60,888 nt of DNA, taken from positions 1-60,888 of the forward strand of contig CANBEI010000002.1 of NCBI GenBank assembly GCA_947367565.1, read 5' to 3'. Source of the stretch: an uncultured Candidatus Saccharibacteria bacterium (lineage in GTDB: Bacteria > Patescibacteriota > Saccharimonadia > Saccharimonadales > Saccharimonadaceae). The translations under genes were made by a program, and so were the position numbers. Shown here piece by piece: positions 31,835 to 40,912 of this stretch (the first letter of the stretch is position 1; every line of letters starts with the position of its first letter). The notes under the pieces are model-generated. The model had not been told where the DNA came from, ran no database searches, and worked only from the letters and a program-made list of their open reading frames with translations.

Positions 31835-33020
31835 CCGACTCCTTAAGTAAGGTCGGCTGCACGGTTGCCACACCATTGTCGTCCCATGAAATATCAAGCG
31901 CAATAATTCGATAATAACCGCTATTATCCGACCCGTCAGAAGTCGTTTCCTTAAAATAAAATGTATCCCCAAGCGCAAGGCCACTATCTTCGTTCGCGTC
32001 ATCGCCCCAGGCAATAGGTCGTCCGATAAGCACAATTTTTGGCGTTTTTTGACCGAACGAGAGTTGTTCCAGCCGTGTAGCCGCGTAATCGTCGACGGCT
32101 GTTTGTGATTCAAGATTTGAAGCGGTTTCATATCGCCGATAGTAGCAGTAGTCTCTAACCGAACTTGTATCAATGGCTACGCCGAGTTTCGCGGTCATTT
32201 CGTCGGGGCTGCCAATTTGTCCGTTACCAGCGATCAAAGTTTCGCTAGCAAAATCATTAGTCTCTTCTGTCGAATAGTCGCTCGCCCAGAGTTTGTATAC
32301 GCCCTCGCCGGGATATTCGATGATGATATTTTTAGCCTTGCCTCGAGGCTTGAGAATATCAATAAACTGATGGTCATAGTTCTCCGGATTGGTACGAAAT
32401 ACAACATCAAACTTTCCAGCGCCTTGGACATTATTCATGGCGTCACAAAGTGCCTTGGCCACAGTCGGGAAATCTTTGTAAGTGATCGTCTTATTGCCAA
32501 GTGCGTTAACTTTGCCAAAGCTCCAGTTTAAGGTTTCGCCCGCCTCTTTCACTCGTGTCATGAATTCGTTAATCAGTTGCTGAACATAGAGGTGTGCTGG
32601 CACGCTATTGAAAATTCTCACTGGCGACATCTTATCGTCGGCCGCACAAACAACATCGCCAGAAAGCCGGGCAAAATGTTCGTAAAAAGTGAGGCTAAGC
32701 GTCTGGTTTGAGGCTACGCCGCTACGCTGTGGGTCGGAGGCAAGCCACCCCGCAAAGCGCACGCGTCCGTCTTCCTCAAACACCATTCTTGTCTTACCAA
32801 ACCTTAGCAGACTGGCCGGATTGTCGTCAAAATAAACCCGCACAAGGTCTTGGAACTTTTTCCAGCTCATCTCGAAAGTGAATGTATCGGCCGACGGACT
32901 CGAGGCTTCGCTTTTAAGAGTTTCGGCGAGATGACGATTTTTGGAGAACTTATTGACGTCGCCAATTAACGTATTTCCCAGATAAAGCAATAGTCTATGC
33001 GCCATACTCCTCCTATCCAA
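31827..33020 (-). CDS. Tail-associated baseplate hub protein (Tal-like)
   Basis: 397 residues. The order after tape measure and distal tail protein, and the pattern MVFEEDGRVRFAGWLASDPQRS, YEHFARLSGDVVC, IFNSVPAHLYVQQLINEFM and KTITYKDFPTVAKALCDAMNNV, fit the hub at the tail tip of siphoviruses of Gram-positive type. It plugs the tube and holds fibres. Genes overlap by eight bases on both sides. Confidence 0.65.
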   Translation of the reverse strand: MDRRSMAHRLLLYLGNTLIGDVNKFSKNRHLAETLKSEASSPSADTFTFEMSWKKFQDLVRVYFDDNPASLLRFGKTRMVFEEDGRVRFAGWLASDPQRSGVASNQTLSLTFYEHFARLSGDVVCAADDKMSPVRIFNSVPAHLYVQQLINEFMTRVKEAGETLNWSFGKVNALGNKTITYKDFPTVAKALCDAMNNVQGAGKFDVVFRTNPENYDHQFIDILKPRGKAKNIIIEYPGEGVYKLWASDYSTEETNDFASETLIAGNGQIGSPDEMTAKLGVAIDTSSVRDYCYYRRYETASNLESQTAVDDYAATRLEQLSFGQKTPKIVLIGRPIAWGDDANEDSGLALGDTFYFKETTSDGSDNSGYYRIIALDISWDDNGVATVQPTLLKESDV

Positions 33021-33897
33021 TAATGTTGTTCCAGCTTAGCAGAGCCGAATCGGTCGACCCGCCGTCGCTATTGAATCCAATCAGATTTTCTCCCGGCACG
33101 CAAGAAATTATGCCGGTGACCAACCGAGTGACGAGCGCTCCGTCAAGCCTTGCTTCGCCGCTTTCAAAGTCAATAATCAGTGTCTGTCCATCTGCGACCG
33201 TGCCGTTGTAAACCGCCTCTGTATCCGTGGTATTATTTTGAATTCTTGGATTAACGCACGGCCCAACGATTTTACAAATTGGATAAATCGTCGTAGTCGA
33301 GCTAATCATAATGGACTGAATTCCGCCCCCGCCCGCAATCCAGACTTCACCTACGTCGTCGAGAACGAGACCGACATCATCCCAGTCTTCTCCGCCCACT
33401 GCGCTAGTGAGCAAGGGAATTTCTACGGAGTTGGCGTAGGTTTCCTCGCCGCTGGCGTTTTCCGTGTATTCGCGCCAATAATCGTTGCCAAGCGTAAGAC
33501 CAAGCGTCCATCTCGAATACTCTTCGCGTGCGGTCGGCGGAATTTGGAGTGACGTGCTAATCCAAGCATTACTAACCGCGAACATGGCGCCATCTTTTTT
33601 GACATAGATAATTTTGTAAATGTGATTGATTTTGAAGAATCCGACTAGCTTCTCTACTAGAGACCAGTACGGCGTCGTCTTTGGAACGATTACGCCGTTG
33701 ATGACCTGCTCGGTTACATCAAGGCGCTGACGCAACATCTCCCCGCCATCGGCCTCCGTAAAACTGACAGCCGTCGTATTTGGTTCAGGTCGGACGAGCA
33801 GAGTATTATCGACGTCGAGATACAATTCTTCGGCGTCAAGTTCGAGACTCATGCCATCGTCGCGGATGAATTTTTCGATGTAAAACTTATCATACAT
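33013..33897 (-). CDS. Distal tail protein (Dit-like)
   Basis: 294 residues located directly after the tape measure. An N-terminal beta domain with RLDVTEQVINGVIVPKT and LGLTLGNDYWREY is followed by a galectin-like beta-rich C-terminal region (GTVADGQTLIIDFESGEARLDGALVT). This is the usual two-domain build of Dit, which forms a hexamer at the tube end. Confidence 0.65.
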   Translation of the reverse strand: MYDKFYIEKFIRDDGMSLELDAEELYLDVDNTLLVRPEPNTTAVSFTEADGGEMLRQRLDVTEQVINGVIVPKTTPYWSLVEKLVGFFKINHIYKIIYVKKDGAMFAVSNAWISTSLQIPPTAREEYSRWTLGLTLGNDYWREYTENASGEETYANSVEIPLLTSAVGGEDWDDVGLVLDDVGEVWIAGGGGIQSIMISSTTTIYPICKIVGPCVNPRIQNNTTDTEAVYNGTVADGQTLIIDFESGEARLDGALVTRLVTGIISCVPGENLIGFNSDGGSTDSALLSWNNIIG

Positions 33898-33898
33898 T

Positions 33899-36376
33899 TT
33901 AATATACTCCCTGCGTCTTTAAGGCAATTTTTCGACTAATGATATTGGCGAGCTCTTCTGGATCTTTGTTGTAACCATCGATAGAAATTGACACGTTATA
34001 AGTATTGCCGCTGTTCATACTGCCGGTCTCATTAAGCTGGTCGAGATTATCATATCCAGCCCGACGCGCCGCAGCCGCACGGATAACGTATTCGCCCTTC
34101 GAGAGCGCATAAAGATTTGAATCGCTGGTATCAGTGCCGATGCCCTCGACGCAGCCACCCATCGCCGCCTTGCTGATATGGGCGAACCCAGTGCCATAAT
34201 CAATACTCTGGCCGGTTGCGAGTGCGACCACGGCGACGATAGCGTCAGCAATACTCATAATCATATCACGGAAGGTGCTGAGGATGCCGTTTACGCCGTT
34301 GAGAGCATTTCTGATTGCCTCACCCATTTTCGTGAAGCCGTCGCTGACTTTTTCGATGATGTTTGCAATACCGCCTAACGCTGCGTTAAGAGTTCCAGTA
34401 ATAAGACCCGAGACCGAGTTCAAGACGTTAGTAAATGTTCCGCTGAGAGTCTCGAGCAATGGAATGACTGCGCCTTGAGTTAGATTAACGATTGAGGCAG
34501 TTACAGCGTCAATAATCGCAATGAATGAGCCAGTCATGAATTCGCCAAGCGGGATGAGCGCCGAATTAGTCAAGTTAATCATGAGGTCGGTTAGCGTCGT
34601 AATGGTAAGTAGCACAGTCTCTGCGATAAAGGTCGCAAGAGGCATTAGCACCTCATTGAACAATGTCGTAATGGTTGGCATAACGACGCCAATCGCCGCG
34701 CCGATGAGTAGAACAGCGGCTGCAATAGCCGCAGCTGCAACTGTAAACATGGCTGCGCCAACTGCAATCATCGGGTCGGCGAAAGCCTTGAAGAATCCGG
34801 CAACCGCTTCACCAATACCCTTGAAGGCAACTTTGATCGGCTCTAGGACGGTGCCTACGACAGAGCCTAAGATATCCCCCAGCGCCTTGAACGCCGAACT
34901 AATTGTATTGCCGAGATTGGTGATTTTTGAGGCAAGCGAGCTACCAACTTTAGAAACCGATGAGCTGGCTTCGTTCGCAACGTCGGTTCCAATGTTCTTT
35001 TTGAAAAACTTTGAGAATGGATTGCCGATATGCTCCTTGAGACCGGAGAGCAAGTTCGTGCCAACGGTTTTGAGCACGGTGCTACCAACTAGAAGTCCGA
35101 AGCCAGCTAGGATCGGTTCGGTATTTTCCGGTTTCGCAAATTCCTCGCCGAGACTATTAACAATTTGACCAACGATTTCTGGCAGTAATGGAATAATGGC
35201 AGTAACGATACGACCCGCCCCAGCCGCTACCGCAACAAATAATTTTACGAACCCATCAATGATAGTTGTTACATTATCGGCATTAGAAATGAAGTCTACA
35301 ATTCCGTCGACGAGAGCTCCGATGATATCGGGCAAAACCTCAAGCACTGGAGGAATAATGCTAGTTAGCATAGATATAATACTGCTGACTAAATCCGGTA
35401 ACACACCAACTAGGATTGGCGCAAGTTCGCCGAACAGGTTTCCAATATTAGATACGATGTCATGAATGGCTGGCTCGAGGTTTGTGGCTGCGGTTTTAAT
35501 ACTGCTTACAAAGGCTGGGAAAATATCATTCCATGCCATTGTAGTCCCGCCACCCATAAAGGCTAGTAAATTCTTCCAAGAGGCTTTGACCATATTGAGG
35601 CTACCAGAGATAGTACCCTCAGCCTCTTCCGCTGTTGTATTCGTGATTTTTCGAAAATCCTGAATGACGTGAATGGCTTTCGTGATATCGGCAAAGCTGT
35701 CAATACTAAACTTTGTACCAGACAATTTCTCTGCGTCAGCCAGCAATCGCTCCATCTCCGTCTTTGTGCCACCATAGCCGAGTTTAAGGTTATCAAGCAT
35801 AGTGTAATTCTGCTTGGAGAAACCTCTGTACGCATCTTGTATGCTCTCTATACTAGTTCCCATTTTATTAGCATTGTCTGACATATCGATAATCGCATCG
35901 TTAGCGTATTCAGCCGCCTTAGCCGTATCATTGCCTAAACTTTGAAGGAGGCTGGCGGAGAAGTCGGTTGCCATTTCCATATACTCATTCGCAGAGAGCC
36001 CAGCCGTTCTATATGCCTTTTGTGCATAATTATCGACCGTGTCTAGCGCATCGCCAAATAGCGTTTCGATACCACCGTATAGTTGTTCCCAATCGGCGTA
36101 AGCCGTGAGTGCGCTCTTGCCAATCCCAGCGAAGGCTGCGGTTGCGGCCGTGCCTGCGGCGGCGAAAGTTCCCATAGCAACCTTGCCAACACCCGAAAAC
36201 ACAGTTTTTAGGTTACTGCCAAGCCCACTAAAAATCCCAGTAATTTTGTTACTGCTACTCGTAGCCGCTGTTTCTGCGCCAGCTAGTTCTTGTTTGAGGT
36301 CATTCGTTATACCTTTAAGCGACGGCTTGATTTGAATCCATGCCGTGCCGATAGAAGTTCCTGCCACGGTTCCCAC
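33899..36376 (-). CDS. Tail tape measure protein
   Basis: 825 residues. The N-terminal third has helices and the TMP-type segment SALTAYADWEQLYGGIETLFGDALDTVDNYAQKAYRTAGLSANEYMEM (shown in family by ADWEQLVGGVETLF). The centre has long hydrophobic helices (ADPMIAVGAAMFTVAAAAIAAAVLLIGAAIGV), and the C-terminus ends KIALKTQGVY. It sets tail length and passes into the cell. Predicted start GTG at 36376, or the GTG three codons later, which has AGGGTGG at a better distance. A copy of the prophage 5'-UTR motif lies upstream. Confidence 0.88.
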   Translation of the reverse strand: MGTVAGTSIGTAWIQIKPSLKGITNDLKQELAGAETAATSSSNKITGIFSGLGSNLKTVFSGVGKVAMGTFAAAGTAATAAFAGIGKSALTAYADWEQLYGGIETLFGDALDTVDNYAQKAYRTAGLSANEYMEMATDFSASLLQSLGNDTAKAAEYANDAIIDMSDNANKMGTSIESIQDAYRGFSKQNYTMLDNLKLGYGGTKTEMERLLADAEKLSGTKFSIDSFADITKAIHVIQDFRKITNTTAEEAEGTISGSLNMVKASWKNLLAFMGGGTTMAWNDIFPAFVSSIKTAATNLEPAIHDIVSNIGNLFGELAPILVGVLPDLVSSIISMLTSIIPPVLEVLPDIIGALVDGIVDFISNADNVTTIIDGFVKLFVAVAAGAGRIVTAIIPLLPEIVGQIVNSLGEEFAKPENTEPILAGFGLLVGSTVLKTVGTNLLSGLKEHIGNPFSKFFKKNIGTDVANEASSSVSKVGSSLASKITNLGNTISSAFKALGDILGSVVGTVLEPIKVAFKGIGEAVAGFFKAFADPMIAVGAAMFTVAAAAIAAAVLLIGAAIGVVMPTITTLFNEVLMPLATFIAETVLLTITTLTDLMINLTNSALIPLGEFMTGSFIAIIDAVTASIVNLTQGAVIPLLETLSGTFTNVLNSVSGLITGTLNAALGGIANIIEKVSDGFTKMGEAIRNALNGVNGILSTFRDMIMSIADAIVAVVALATGQSIDYGTGFAHISKAAMGGCVEGIGTDTSDSNLYALSKGEYVIRAAAARRAGYDNLDQLNETGSMNSGNTYNVSISIDGYNKDPEELANIISRKIALKTQGVY

Positions 36377-36399
36377 CCTGCGAAATTAGTTGCTAAATT

Positions 36400-36435
36400 C
36401 CGCTTTGACCGTGCGTGTACGTTACTTATATTATA
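36400..36435 (-). promoter_or_regulatory. Late promoter with conserved 5' motif, copy 3 (tape measure)
   Basis: Extended -10 TGATATAAT (minus strand, 36438-36430), then the motif ACGTACACGCACGGTCAAAG plus CGG (36422-36400). Two closely related copies lie before the chaperone and DUF3072 genes. Confidence 0.6.
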
Positions 36436-36517
36436 TCACAAAATAGGCCTGTTTTTCGATACGTTTCATAGGTACGCTCACTGTAAGCATAATCTTTACA
36501 AATGTTGGAAAAAATTG

Positions 36518-36740
36518 TTGACACGCGCTAGCACTTCCTATATAATGAGTGCTAGTAGGGAGGAATACAAACAGGTACAGTTCTCTACTTTAACAAATAC
36601 GCCGTGGTAAGCGTCATAGTCGTAAAAGCAGCAAGAACGCAGCTGCTGGGGAGCGTAGGTTTAATTACCACCTCCTTAATGGAGTAGAAGTCTTTTACGG
36701 CGCCTACTCTCTCCGACAGGTGCGTTTTTACGTACCGAAA
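36518..36740 (+). ncRNA. Prophage structured RNA with strong promoter
   Basis: TTGACA and TATAAT with 17-bp spacing start a rightward transcript against the tail genes. A CIRCE-like inverted repeat (CTAGCACT..AGTGCTAG) straddles the -10. The RNA has several strong pairings: GTGGTAA with TTACCAC, GTCGTAAAAG with CTTTTACGGC, GGAG..TAGG with CCTA..CTCC, and hairpins CAGC/GCTG and CTCC/GGAG. The first three cross one another, so pseudoknots are possible. No open frame. The tRNA-like gene follows at once. Function unknown. Confidence 0.55.
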
Positions 36741-36741
36741 A

Positions 36742-36853
36742 GGCAGGTTGGTAGAGCGGTTTAATACACTGGTCTCCAAAACCAGCGCGTGAAATTGAAG
36801 ATTTACTCCCAGATAAATTAGCGCCAAGGGTTCAAATCCCTTACCTGCCGCCA
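36742..36853 (+). tRNA. tRNA-Ser-like molecule with CCA (Trp) anticodon and 40-nt variable arm
   Basis: Acceptor GGCAGGT/ACCTGCC, discriminator G, CCA encoded. The D arm TGGTAGAGCGGTTTAATACA looks like class II (Ser) tRNAs. Anticodon stem CTGGT/ACCAG with loop CTCCAAA gives CCA, which reads UGG. A variable region of about 40 bases contains ATTTA..TAAAT. T arm AAGGG/CCCTT with loop TTCAAAT. If charged by seryl-tRNA synthetase, which reads the long arm, it would put Ser at Trp codons; a Trp identity is the alternative. Calls by a tRNA tool may differ. Confidence 0.6.
36804..36820 (+). repeat. 17-bp direct repeat, copy in tRNA variable arm
   Basis: TACTCCCAGATAAATTA, repeated at 36885-36901 just beyond the terminator. 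Confidence 0.8.
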
Positions 36854-36854
36854 T

Positions 36855-36884
36855 CAAAAAATACCCTTAATGGGTATTTTTTGA
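36855..36884 (+). terminator. Terminator of the structured RNA / tRNA unit
   Basis: AAAAAATACCC, TTAA, GGGTATTTTTTGA: a strong rho-independent signal right after the tRNA. It also works in reverse. Confidence 0.85.
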
Positions 36885-37097
36885 TACTCCCAGATAAATT
36901 ATCTGTTCGCCAATAGGCGACTGTGGATCTACAAAATAAAAAATTATAGCCCCGCAGTCGACTATTTAATACACTTTTGAAAGTTCTTCAATACCTTGAT
37001 TATATAGCGTTTTGAACAAAAAAACAATACAAAAAGTATGATATAATGCGCCGGTAGCGGCACCAATCTTCTTTTTGCCGGCGGCACCGCCGCGTTT
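36885..37097. other. Non-coding stretch before the leftward tail operon end
   Basis: Holds the second 17-bp repeat, a rightward extended -10 (TATGATATAATG at about 37036-37047), and GC-rich hairpins (GGCGGCACCGCC near 37080). No gene. A short rightward RNA is possible but not supported beyond the -10. Confidence 0.4.
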
Positions 37098-37448
37098 CTA
37101 TAATTTTCCGGCGGACTTTAGTTTTTCGACTTTATTATGAATATACGAATTGCCGCCTAGTTCCGGGCTAGTGTAACGACTGTAGACTTCGTAGAAACGT
37201 TCACGTTCGATTTCGTCAATAGGTTGCCCCTGCTCGACATCAGCAAGAAATCGTACGAGGAAGTTTTTATGCGCTTCCAATTCAATGCGTTTATTATTGT
37301 CAGCGATAGCGTCAACTTTGTCGTTGAGCGGTTTTAATGCGACTTTCAGCCCCGCATTGAATAACTTACATAATCCCCCGAGAGTAGCCGCGGCGCCCAC
37401 AAGCCACGCGGCTACTTCCATGATTTGACCGAGTGTTACTCCGTCCAT
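37098..37448 (-). CDS. Small membrane protein, holin-like
   Basis: 116 residues. An N-terminal hydrophobic stretch (IMEVAAWLVGAAATLGGLCKLF) is followed by a charged helical region (VDAIADNNKRIELEAHKNFLVRFLADVEQGQ) and a conserved-looking end (ERFYEVYSRYTSPELGGNSYIHNKVEKL). The build matches phage holin-superfamily proteins of Gram-positive phages. Its place next to the tail tube gene rather than the endolysin is unusual. Confidence 0.5.
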   Translation of the reverse strand: MDGVTLGQIMEVAAWLVGAAATLGGLCKLFNAGLKVALKPLNDKVDAIADNNKRIELEAHKNFLVRFLADVEQGQPIDEIERERFYEVYSRYTSPELGGNSYIHNKVEKLKSAGKL

Positions 37449-37453
37449 AGACT

Positions 37454-38095
37454 TTACTCCGTCGGTTCGGTTGGTGCCGGCGTAGTCGTAGTTTCCAATG
37501 CCGACAGATATTCAATATCATACGTCATTGTCGTCTCGTCTTCCGGATCCTTGAACTTAAAGGCCTTCATGTTGATCGGATACGATACGGCGTCTGTATT
37601 GTTGTAGGTGCGGTCACCAGACCGGTCGACAAACTGGCAGTCACCCAGGATGTGACGATGGATACGTGGTTTCTCGCCACCGTTATTCTGGAGAGTATCG
37701 ACGACCAAAACACCGCGCGGTAACTGCGAACCGGTATTGCGCCAACGTAAACTGCCATCTTCGTTGACTTTGACATTGTCTTTGCCATAGACGAACTGCA
37801 AGACCGTCACGCGGCTGGTTTCCAGCAAATTGAAAGTCGCATTGACGCCATAGCTGGATTGACTCGTCATGACTGTTTCTGGACCCCAGGCTTCGATTTC
37901 GTTGGTTTCTTCGGCGTCGGAGATCGTCAAGCCATCAGACGTGACGTAGCCGAGATTTACGAAGGCGTCAGAGAGTGAATCCTTGGCGTTAGTTGGCAAA
38001 TCCGTGCCAAGCGGCGCCCAATAAACTGCGCCACCCGGCTTCGGTAGCCCAATGGTGATATTGTCCTTATTATTCTCTTTAGTATTTTCGTTCAT
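37454..38095 (-). CDS. Major tail (tube) protein
   Basis: 213 residues. The pattern GGAVYWAPLGTDLPTNAKDS, FVNLGYVTSDGLTISDAEETNEIEAWG and SYGVNATFNLLETSRVTVLQFVYG is typical of tail tube proteins of long-tailed phages. A Thr/Pro-rich end (ALETTTTPAPTEPTE) replaces an Ig-like domain. It lies right after the capsid gene and forms the hollow tube. Confidence 0.8.
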   Translation of the reverse strand: MNENTKENNKDNITIGLPKPGGAVYWAPLGTDLPTNAKDSLSDAFVNLGYVTSDGLTISDAEETNEIEAWGPETVMTSQSSYGVNATFNLLETSRVTVLQFVYGKDNVKVNEDGSLRWRNTGSQLPRGVLVVDTLQNNGGEKPRIHRHILGDCQFVDRSGDRTYNNTDAVSYPINMKAFKFKDPEDETTMTYDIEYLSALETTTTPAPTEPTE

Positions 38096-38152
38096 ATTCC
38101 CATCCTTTTACGCTTAAATTGGCGGAGGCGGGATAACCCGCCTCCTGTTTGG

Positions 38153-39049
38153 CTAGTCCGTAGTTGGCGGCGTCATGATGACGGCGAGAGCGTCCGGATT
38201 GGCAATGCCGAAGCCGAAGATGACTTCATAGCGCAAAGCGACTTGGTTGTAGCGACGGAGATCGCCTTGGCCGTCCGGGTCACCGTATTGAATGAGGTCT
38301 ACCGGGAATTCGGCAGCAATACCCCAACGCAGGGCATCCCAATCACCGACGATAGCCTGTACCCCGTTATATTCGCCGACTTCCTTCGAGGCAGCAGCTT
38401 TAAGCCCCTCGAATGATTCGACATTGAGGCCGAACGAGCCGAGCGACGGATAGACCGGAGCGCCAGCTGCCGTTTTAAGTCCGGCAAGTTTAGCTGCGGC
38501 TGTGTTCGAGAAAGCGATACCGTTAGCTCCGAATTCATCTGCGATATCGGCAATGGCAGTCTTGAGGTCGGTATTGATGGCGTCGGCAGTCGTACCGGTA
38601 GATGGAACGAGAATGCTTGAACCGGTCTTCGTAATGTAGTCCGAAACGACCGTAGAGAGCTGACCACTTAGCGGGTTGATACCATGAATGACGATCGTAT
38701 CAAGGTCACGTTGGAAGTCGGAACCCATCCACTTTGCCGCCAGTTCGTTAATAATGTTCAACTTTTTCTGATCGTTAAACACCAAGAACTCGTCGGAAAA
38801 ACGCTCTGTATATTGGAGCTTGACAGTCTTGATGTGGCGCAAAGGATGCGCGGTCGGGGTTGGGGATTTAGCAGCCGCTTCTCCTACAACTTCACCTTTA
38901 GTTCGTCCGCTGAGGTCGAAGTATTCGGTGTCGCCGATCATAACCTGCGGTAGACGGTTAGTTAATTTAGAAATGACGCCGCCACGAATTTTGGCGACAA
39001 AAGATTCGTCACTAAATTGTTTAGCGACATCGACAGTAGCAAATGCCAT
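38153..39049 (-). CDS. Major capsid protein (HK97 fold)
   Basis: 298 residues. The family features are PQVMIGDTEYFDLSGRTKGEVVGEAAAKSP (N-terminal part), KTVKLQYTERFSDEFL (long helix), GIAFSNTAAAKLAGLKTAAGAPVYPSLG, and the end RYEVIFGFGIANPDALAVI. The scaffold gene is directly upstream, as expected for HK97-type heads. The ribosome binding site is AGGAGAAAC. Confidence 0.85.
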   Translation of the reverse strand: MAFATVDVAKQFSDESFVAKIRGGVISKLTNRLPQVMIGDTEYFDLSGRTKGEVVGEAAAKSPTPTAHPLRHIKTVKLQYTERFSDEFLVFNDQKKLNIINELAAKWMGSDFQRDLDTIVIHGINPLSGQLSTVVSDYITKTGSSILVPSTGTTADAINTDLKTAIADIADEFGANGIAFSNTAAAKLAGLKTAAGAPVYPSLGSFGLNVESFEGLKAAASKEVGEYNGVQAIVGDWDALRWGIAAEFPVDLIQYGDPDGQGDLRRYNQVALRYEVIFGFGIANPDALAVIMTPPTTD

Positions 39050-39101
39050 AAAGTTTCTCCTATATTATTGATAAATATATGAGAACTTTTACTAAGTTAG
39101 C

Positions 39102-39590
39102 CTACGAGTTGAGAGTAACGCAGCCAGTCGTTTCCGGCTCGCTAGTTTTCTTCTCGATTCCTTGATTGGAGGACTGACTTGGCGCAAAACTATCTTTCAG
39201 AGCATCGGCCTTGGCGCGCATTTCGTCGTCAGTACCATCTCCCAAGAATTGTTCAGCGTCCACCTTAAAACCATACTCAGCGGCAATGGTCTTTCGGCGT
39301 AGTTCAATATCCAATTTTTTCGCTTTCGATTCGGACTCAGAGAGCTTTTTCTGATATTCCGTTTCTACTTCTTTACGAGTCTCCGCTTTGATGGAATCAC
39401 CGATTTCCGCTTTGACTTTCTCAGAAAGTTCATTACGCAATTCTTCTTCCATTTCAGCACGCATCTTCTCCCGACGCGTTTTGAGCTTCGCAGAAACGAT
39501 TTTTTCAGATTTCTCTTTGAATAGCTCTTCGATCTGTTGCTCAGTCGCTTTACTATATTCCCCCGAATCGTTCTTAACGTAAAAGTCCAC
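39102..39590 (-). CDS. Capsid scaffold protein
   Basis: 162 residues, mostly one long coiled coil rich in Glu and Lys (EELRNELSEKVKAEIGDSIKAETRKEVE), followed by AAEYGFKVDAEQFLGDG and a low-complexity end. This is the usual build of phage scaffolding proteins of the gp20/DUF4355 type. It is transcribed from its own promoter with the capsid gene. Confidence 0.8.
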   Translation of the reverse strand: MDFYVKNDSGEYSKATEQQIEELFKEKSEKIVSAKLKTRREKMRAEMEEELRNELSEKVKAEIGDSIKAETRKEVETEYQKKLSESESKAKKLDIELRRKTIAAEYGFKVDAEQFLGDGTDDEMRAKADALKDSFAPSQSSNQGIEKKTSEPETTGCVTLNS

Positions 39591-39623
39591 CCTTTTTCCT
39601 CCGAAAAGTTATAACGTTATTTT

Positions 39624-39653
39624 TATTGTAGCGCATATTTGCTATGGCGTCAA
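39624..39653 (-). promoter_or_regulatory. Promoter of the scaffold-capsid operon
   Basis: On the minus strand TTGACG and TACAAT with 17-bp spacing; the start codon is about 30 bases downstream after CGGAGGA. Confidence 0.75.
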
Positions 39654-39673
39654 GAATATGTATTTGCTTATGC

Positions 39674-40912
39674 TTACAATGTTGAATTCCCAACAGAGTT
39701 CACCATAACATCGATTTCCTCGGAACTGAGGCCGAGATTGCGCCAAATCGAACGAGCCTTGATAATTTCTGGCACATTTTGCGCGATTTTGGTCAAGCCA
39801 TCACCAAACTTACTTACATCGGCAGCAAATACCGGCTTCCAGATCGGCGTGGCGGCATTGATTCTTGCTTGTAGGTTATCGTCAATTTCTTTAATCTCGT
39901 TATCGTACATCCATAATGTAATAACGAAGTATTTGAGCTGCTCGCCCAATTCCAACTGCCAGGCCAGAATATCATCCTTAAGATCGTCATTGACGATTTC
40001 TAGAGCTTCGGTTGACTGTGGCGCGTCGGTCGTAATGCCGAGGTTGACGAGGCTAAGTTTGGTGTCAGCACAGAAATTATTGGCCGAGATGAGAATCGTT
40101 TCCTTGAATGGCGCCATAGCGTGTTGGGCGAATTCGCCGACCTTGGGAATCTGACCGTCTTCATTCATGCCGATCTTGAGAATATCGCCAGCGCGGGTTT
40201 CTACCTTATCAATCGGGGTGTCGACGTCGGCGCCTAGAATTACATCCACCTTCGTATTGTAATAATAGGCCGCAATCATAGCCTGACGAGTAGTCCGACT
40301 GGCGTCGATAATTGAATCTCGCACCGGGCGCGAGAGTACTGAGCGCCCAAAAGGTCGCTTGGTAGTGGAATTATAAGTTAGTAGTCCGATTAGCGGTCGT
40401 CCAGTCGGGTTAGTGTCGGTCTTATCTTTCTTATCCTCATGTGTGATAGTCTCGCCGGGTTCGTATTCAATATAGGCATCGGGTCGGGCTGGAGTCGGCG
40501 TATCCTTAGAGTTGCGCGCAAACACCGCATATCCATCTTTCAAATTCTGCTCGCGCCAACTATAGGTTCCGGTCGCCTCTTCGGCCGTAAAAGGCATTAC
40601 TTTGTCGTAAGCGAGCGCGAGGAACCCGCAACCAGCTACCAAAATATCTTCCTTTACTTTATCAAAAGCCTCGATGACATTATATTTACGCAGAATCTCA
40701 TTCAGTCCGAGCGCGTCGTTCTCGAAGCAGTCGAAGTGAGTTTTATTGGCGCGCATCTCCACGGCGCGCTTGCCCCAGCCGAGGTGAGATTTAGGAACTT
40801 CGCTAGCCAGTTTGCCCTTGGCGCAGTCATGATAATCATAATTGCCGAAATAAAATTTATATTTCTCTGACGACCGTTTTAGTCTGCCGTCGATTTCCTT
40901 ACTCCATTTCAT
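39674..40912 (-). CDS. Portal protein
   Basis: 412 residues. Features of SPP1/HK97-type portals: LGWGKRAVEMRANKTHFDCFEND, KEDILVAGCGFLALAYDKV, RPFGRSVLSRPVRDSIIDASRTTRQAMIAAYYYNTKVDVILG, and a helical C-terminus ending with SSEEIDVMVNSV. Twelve copies would form the DNA gate at one head vertex. It overlaps the head-completion gene by one base. Confidence 0.82.
   Translation of the reverse strand: MKWSKEIDGRLKRSSEKYKFYFGNYDYHDCAKGKLASEVPKSHLGWGKRAVEMRANKTHFDCFENDALGLNEILRKYNVIEAFDKVKEDILVAGCGFLALAYDKVMPFTAEEATGTYSWREQNLKDGYAVFARNSKDTPTPARPDAYIEYEPGETITHEDKKDKTDTNPTGRPLIGLLTYNSTTKRPFGRSVLSRPVRDSIIDASRTTRQAMIAAYYYNTKVDVILGADVDTPIDKVETRAGDILKIGMNEDGQIPKVGEFAQHAMAPFKETILISANNFCADTKLSLVNLGITTDAPQSTEALEIVNDDLKDDILAWQLELGEQLKYFVITLWMYDNEIKEIDDNLQARINAATPIWKPVFAADVSKFGDGLTKIAQNVPEIIKARSIWRNLGLSSEEIDVMVNSVGNSTL

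Noticed and set aside
36585-36857. 90-residue ORF on the minus strand
   Set aside because: Antisense to the structured RNA and tRNA; its KGFEPLAL-type start is a known tRNA read-through artefact.
36885-37097. Independent rightward small RNA
   Set aside because: Only an extended -10 is present; the downstream hairpin lacks a proper U-run.
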